From the NCBI RefSeq assembly GCF_014207445.1, contig NZ_JACHEM010000005.1, positions 248,001-312,000 of the forward strand: a stretch of DNA of 64,000 nt. Direction: 5' to 3'. Each line of letters starts with the position of its first letter. Position 1 is the first letter of the stretch. The notes under the pieces were generated by a model that saw nothing but the letters and a program-made list of their open reading frames with translations, was not told the DNA's origin and ran no database searches. Source of the DNA: Streptomyces candidus. GTDB taxonomy: Bacteria > Actinomycetota > Actinomycetes > Streptomycetales > Streptomycetaceae. Of this stretch, positions 61,801 to 64,000 are shown piece after piece. The position numbers and the translations under genes are program-made.

Positions 61801-63385
61801 TGTCATCGCCACCGCCGGCACTCCGGCCAAACGTCAGCTCCTGCGTCTGATGGGCGCCGACCACGTACTGGACTCGCGGAGCCTGCACTTCGCCGATCAG
61901 GTCCGTGACCTCACCGACGGTGCCGGCGTCGATGTCGTTCTCAATTCCCTGGCCGGTCAGGCGCTCGTACGCAGCCTGGAGCTCCTCAAGCCCGGTGGCC
62001 GCTTCGTGGAACTGGGCAAGCGCGACTTCCTCGCGGACAGCGCTCTGCCCCTGGCTCCGTTCGTCAACAACCTCACGTTCCACGGGGTGGACGTCACAAC
62101 CTTCCTTCTCAAGCCCTCGGCCGAGGGCGACGCCCTCGTCGCGGAGTTGCAGAAGAACGTCGCGGCAGGCACCTTCACTCCGCTGCCTCACCTCACCTAC
62201 CCGGCAGCCAGGATCGAGGACGCCTTCACCTGCCTGCAGCACTCCCGGCACCTCGGCAAAGTCGTCGTCACCTTCGACCGTCCCGTCCCCGCCCTCCCCG
62301 CCACCGCCGCCGTCCCGCTCGACCCGGATGCCACCTATCTGGTGACCGGAGGCACGGGAGGATTCGGCGCGGCCACTGCTCGTCACCTCGCCGTTCGCGG
62401 AGCCCGCCACCTCACTCTCGTCAGCCGCCGCGGCCAGGACACTCAAGGCATCGATGAGCTGCTCGCCGACCTGCGCCGCCTCGGAGCCCAGGTGGCGGTT
62501 CACTCGGCGGACGCCGCCGATCCGAAAGCCATGGGGAGCATCTTCGAGCAGATCGACCTCTCCGGTCGGCGTCTGGGCGGTGTCATCCACGCTGCCATGG
62601 TCCTCAACGACGCTCCCTTCACCTCCCTGACCGACGAGCAGTTCCAGGCCGTCCTTCACCCCAAGCTCGGGGCAGGGCTCGTGCTCGATGCAGCCACGCG
62701 TCACCGGGATCTGGACTTCTTCGTCGTCTACAGCTCCATGTCCGTCCTGGTCGGCAACAGCCAGCAGGCTCCGTACGTCGCCGCCAATCTCGCCCTGGAA
62801 GCACTCGTCGCGGACCGGGTGCAGCGCGGTCGGCGCGGCCAGGCTGTCCGGTTCGGGGCGATCTCGGACGCCGGCTATGTCCAGCGCAACCAGATCCAGA
62901 GTCACACGGACACCATCGGGCTGACGCCCCTCACGGCCCAGGAGGCTCTCGACGCTCTGGATGTGATTCTGGCCGACCCGGACAGCGGCACGGTTTCCGT
63001 GGGCAACATCCAGTGGGGCAAGATGCGGACGTTCCTGCCCACCCTGAACGGGCCGCGGTATCAGGACGTCCTCCCGGCCGTGGAACAAAGCGCAGCGGAC
63101 GACCACCTGCGCCGGGCTCTGGCCGCAGCCGAGACCGAAGAAGAAGCCCTCGGCCTGGCCGAAGACGCTCTCACCGACATTCTCGCCCACGTTCTGCAGA
63201 CCAGCGCCGAACACATCGACCGCACCCGGCGGCTGGACCAACTCGGCGTCGATTCGCTCATGGCAGCCGAGATCACCACCCTGGTCAAGCAACGCTTCGG
63301 CCGCAACATTCTCACCGTCGAACTGACCAGCGCCCAGGGCCTGGCCCCGCTCGCGCGACGCATGCTCACCCGGGCGAGTGCCTGA
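55877..63385 (+). CDS. Highly reducing iterative type I polyketide synthase: KS-AT-DH-cMT-ER-KR-ACP
   Basis: This single-module PKS of about 2,502 residues has a KS with Cys204 (DTACASA), His339 (EAHGTGT) and His378 (NLGHLEAAS). The AT has Ser647 (GHSVGE) and Y749-AFH, indicating malonyl-CoA. The DH has His955 (LADHKVG) and Asp1116 (ILDGALQ). The C-methyltransferase has the SAM site LEVGAGTGG at 1415. The ER has the NADPH site GAAGGVG at 1956, the KR has VTGGTGGFG near 2157 and Tyr2300 (PYVAAN), and the ACP has Ser2460 (GVDSLMA). Every domain keeps its catalytic residues. The domain order is that of fungal HR-PKSs; mycobacterial MAS-type synthases lack the methyltransferase. No thioesterase is fused. 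The start is uncertain: GTG 55877 is the longest, and TTG 55925 has a GGAG upstream. Confidence 0.93.
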   Translation: MHGHQFLAFKTGVCGTLNTEGLSPGKSCPPVENSVAVVGIGLRLPGGIVSMNGLWRVLDKGLDVVSEVPADRFDPDRFTDSAPDRAGKSYTAAGGFLTDVASFDADYFGISPKEAGKIDPQQRLLLECSVEALNDAAIAPSTIAGGDCAVVMGLSAHDYADLGHRRPRSMNAYTMSGGAACNAANRVSYFFDLHGPSTAVDTACASALTAIHQGCEILRSGQSSLVLAGGVNVLLAPGNYVGFSQASMLSPTGRCRPFSASADGFVRSEGAGVLVLKPLAAAIADGDRVHAVIEASGVNSDGRTAGLSLPNPEAQAHLLSQVYEQAHIDPRHLAYLEAHGTGTQAGDPVECMALGKALGSRRDGELLPIGSVKSNLGHLEAASGIPSVLKAMLVLRERRIPATLHAEPANGNIDFAEMGLEPVVAARPLAALSRPMVGVNSFGFGGANAHVVLAPAPQPAKDAGKPRPRQTLLMVSGHTQAALSAAAAGMADAVESRTEDLYDIAYTATRRRGREDNRVAVLASDARQASAALRAVAVGDAAPSSASAASVSRGVVGFVFAGNASQRPGMGRDLLGSDQDFGNEVRAVSDELEPLLGWSVLAEMRTPQEDRWQLTEVAQPMLFALQAGLTASLAARGINPAATVGHSVGEVAAAYAAGILDRASACRVIAERSRAQGLTAGTGSMAALGLGQEAAQRLLTEPAFRGRLSVAGINSDRDVTVAGESAAMAVLAARAGSEGWYYRELGLNYAFHTPAMDAVRTPLLKALAGLQPRPGRIAMASTVTGASIAGPEADAEYWWRNVREPVLFAEAVRSLTDVAGCDVLVEVGPHPVLGTYLRRITAEHSTSVAVVPSLSRSATGSRALDTTLAHVVATGADIDWDVYFPRPGHVVALPAYPWQRERHWTGEPSWWLQDSAEEENPPVMQHPLLGTRQSAPHPTWHRRLDGAVLPWLADHKVGETVVMPAAAYVDMALASAATGEDSAVEVVGLDIPRALPLPLDDPDMDIHLHSQVARDGKFTVASRTSDSTEWTIHAEARTRPLLRVPPAALELDAVRARIARTLTSEELYSACASAGLPYGPAFQVLSEVSVGESEVLARYNSRSTPDGHAAHPTILDGALQAGMPLLTSLDGQPAPYLPARIDVIRSWSTPANDGFIHVKARTLSAREAIWDVTVLDAEGTVSLELLGCHLNRFDTVRPAQDDRLTEALRAAPLAGAPARPAPLPPPAQLVASCAATLDALLTDWQTIDYGTYRTALMDMVSLFFSEALTALLPGRTSFDIPSLIAAGVHRKHTQLLLSLTGIAERCGALAAQGTDRWDVPAIGEHPTGTRAFQDLLRNFPDWGAITHVYGICAQALPAVLRGDEDPLDILFSDTDALAARFYDHARFLQYSNRAATELLRAAVRDWPEDRPLRILEVGAGTGGTTAHLLPHVPPERTTYTYTDVSSVFLPKARARFAAYDFLDYRCLDLESDPSGQGFESGSFDIVVASNVLHATSELDTTVRRLAHLLADNGHLIALECHSNDFLTPVFGLLNSFWRAADTVLRPHGPLLSRADWPALLTSCGFAESAQVGDTTEPGHSDFSVILASRAPRDSPPGRTQVAPAAESRHWLVADLHEDAPSAAFTGQDLLTALTGRTEDPAVVVPASTETSHWTSRLASIDGPADIVLIAGELESSAPQSASENVRYCAVLRALAAACDAAEDRIRPTVWIVVRTPEGPLRFPPAGPRAGTVLWGAARTLANEMSHLTVRKIAVSCAPETPRALDDLLLELTSRTDEDEVVLSGGGRFVPRVRKAAPCPTEVSSEQAYTLGLSAPGLHYRLAWKPMEVPAPGPGQVVVRVRAAALNYRDIMAATGLVPPAQDESRPDITGLGLECSGTVTAVGPGVSTLAPGDRVTGVSLGCFGSHAVTRADRVLPIPEGWTFAEAATVPTVFVTVLHSLQQLARLTAGETILIHGAAGGVGMAALQYSRHVGARVIATAGTPAKRQLLRLMGADHVLDSRSLHFADQVRDLTDGAGVDVVLNSLAGQALVRSLELLKPGGRFVELGKRDFLADSALPLAPFVNNLTFHGVDVTTFLLKPSAEGDALVAELQKNVAAGTFTPLPHLTYPAARIEDAFTCLQHSRHLGKVVVTFDRPVPALPATAAVPLDPDATYLVTGGTGGFGAATARHLAVRGARHLTLVSRRGQDTQGIDELLADLRRLGAQVAVHSADAADPKAMGSIFEQIDLSGRRLGGVIHAAMVLNDAPFTSLTDEQFQAVLHPKLGAGLVLDAATRHRDLDFFVVYSSMSVLVGNSQQAPYVAANLALEALVADRVQRGRRGQAVRFGAISDAGYVQRNQIQSHTDTIGLTPLTAQEALDALDVILADPDSGTVSVGNIQWGKMRTFLPTLNGPRYQDVLPAVEQSAADDHLRRALAAAETEEEALGLAEDALTDILAHVLQTSAEHIDRTRRLDQLGVDSLMAAEITTLVKQRFGRNILTVELTSAQGLAPLARRMLTRASA

Positions 63386-63429
63386 CAGCAGCCGATCTCC
63401 GACCGTAAATCCAGCCGAAAGCCTCTCTC

Positions 63430-64000
63430 ATGACCTCGGCATCACACCCGGCCGCTCCCGCTCCCACCTTGTATTACCCAGACCCGCGCCCTTCGGCGGA
63501 CGTGCGTCTCTACTGCATTCCGCCCAGCACGGCGGGGGCCGGTTACTACGCTCCCTGGGCGGAGCACCTCCCCGAGACGGTGGAGCTGGGTTGCGTGCAA
63601 CTCCCCGGTCGCGGACGCCGAAGCAGCGAACCGTCCTTCACCGACTCCCGGCATCTGGCCACCTCCCTGGCCCATGTCCTCGACCAGGAAAACGACTCTC
63701 GCCCGTACGCCCTATTCGGGCACTCGCTCGGCGCCCTCGCGGCCTTCGAGACATCCCGTCGCCTCCGCCGTGCGAGAAGCGCACCCCCAGTACTGCTCGC
63801 ACTGTCCGCCCTGCCCGCGCCCCACACCGCCAGATTCCGCGCGATCATTCCCCACTGCCTGATCACCGGTGATCTTGTCCTGACCGATCTCATCGGACCA
63901 CTGCCGCAAGAGCTCTGCGACCATCCGGAATCCGCGGCAGCATTCGGAGTTCCCTTGCTGGCGGACCTGACCCTCTTACTGCAACATCGTCATCACGAGG
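63430..64000 (+). CDS. Type II thioesterase, 3' end outside window
   Basis: The frame is open from the ATG at 63430 to the window edge (190 codons). It has the thioesterase start YCIPPSTAGAGYYAPWAEHL, the strand VQLPGRGRRSSEPSF, and the nucleophile elbow ALFGHSLGALAAFE near residue 98. The segment ITGDLVLTDLIG follows in the lid region. Type II thioesterases clear stalled or mis-loaded chains from carrier proteins and can release products. The gene begins 44 bases after the HR-PKS stop in the same direction, so it serves that enzyme, which has no thioesterase of its own. A TTA codon at 63976-63978 predicts bldA-dependent translation. The catalytic Asp and His would lie beyond the window. Confidence 0.88.
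   Translation, partial: MTSASHPAAPAPTLYYPDPRPSADVRLYCIPPSTAGAGYYAPWAEHLPETVELGCVQLPGRGRRSSEPSFTDSRHLATSLAHVLDQENDSRPYALFGHSLGALAAFETSRRLRRARSAPPVLLALSALPAPHTARFRAIIPHCLITGDLVLTDLIGPLPQELCDHPESAAAFGVPLLADLTLLLQHRHHE

Overview
The window looks like chromosomal DNA of a Streptomyces or close relative. It is very GC-rich with strongly GC-biased third codon positions. It has ATGA/GTGA stop-start overlaps, GTG starts, a LAL-type LuxR regulator, streptogrisin-like secreted proteases, and a sugar ABC importer with no ATPase gene of its own. All assignments come from reading motifs and gene order; no database search was possible.

Left part (1 to about 31 kb): a mosaic of accessory and housekeeping genes. 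It starts with a translationally coupled trio: two paralogous proteins of unknown function and a class C beta-lactamase-like serine hydrolase. A secreted chymotrypsin-like protease follows, then relics of a TetR regulator and an alpha/beta hydrolase. Next are a surface protein with its sortase, an anti-sigma-type ATPase, a flavohaemoprotein/flavin-oxidoreductase pair and a stand-alone acyl-adenylating enzyme. A carbohydrate locus occupies 12.4-22.5 kb: hydroxyacid dehydrogenase, two permeases, binding lipoprotein, GH35 beta-galactosidase and DeoR-type regulator, with a family 8 polysaccharide lyase divergent from it. A LAL regulator, a second secreted protease with three Ig-like repeats, and a secreted phosphodiesterase/phosphatase close this part.

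Right part (about 30 kb to the end): a large lipid/polyketide locus. Genes from 55,457 down to 30,284 all run on the minus strand. In order they encode a CocE-like hydrolase, a WS/DGAT acyltransferase, a small LuxR regulator and a PfaD-type enoyl reductase, then KS-AT, a lone ACP, KR-DH, and a 2,901-residue KS-CLF-AT-DH-DH-DH protein. After these come a glycerol-3-phosphate acyltransferase, a HAD-AGPAT fusion, a 53-residue membrane protein and a proline-rich membrane-anchored protein. Together these hold the parts of a PUFA/secondary-lipid synthase, except that PfaA is split into three polypeptides and has one ACP. They sit beside the enzymes that could load its acyl chains onto glycerol phosphate and carry them to neutral lipid.

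Divergent from this block, and running off the right end, is a single-module highly reducing polyketide synthase (KS-AT-DH-cMT-ER-KR-ACP, the order of fungal HR-PKSs) followed by a type II thioesterase. A TACTCG-containing motif recurs 54-77 nt upstream of three gene starts (pfaD, the hydrolase, the HR-PKS). The WS/DGAT and thioesterase genes carry TTA codons. Both suggest shared developmental control. The pairing of a split Pfa-type synthase, a glycerolipid assembly line and a methylating HR-PKS is the most interesting content of the window.
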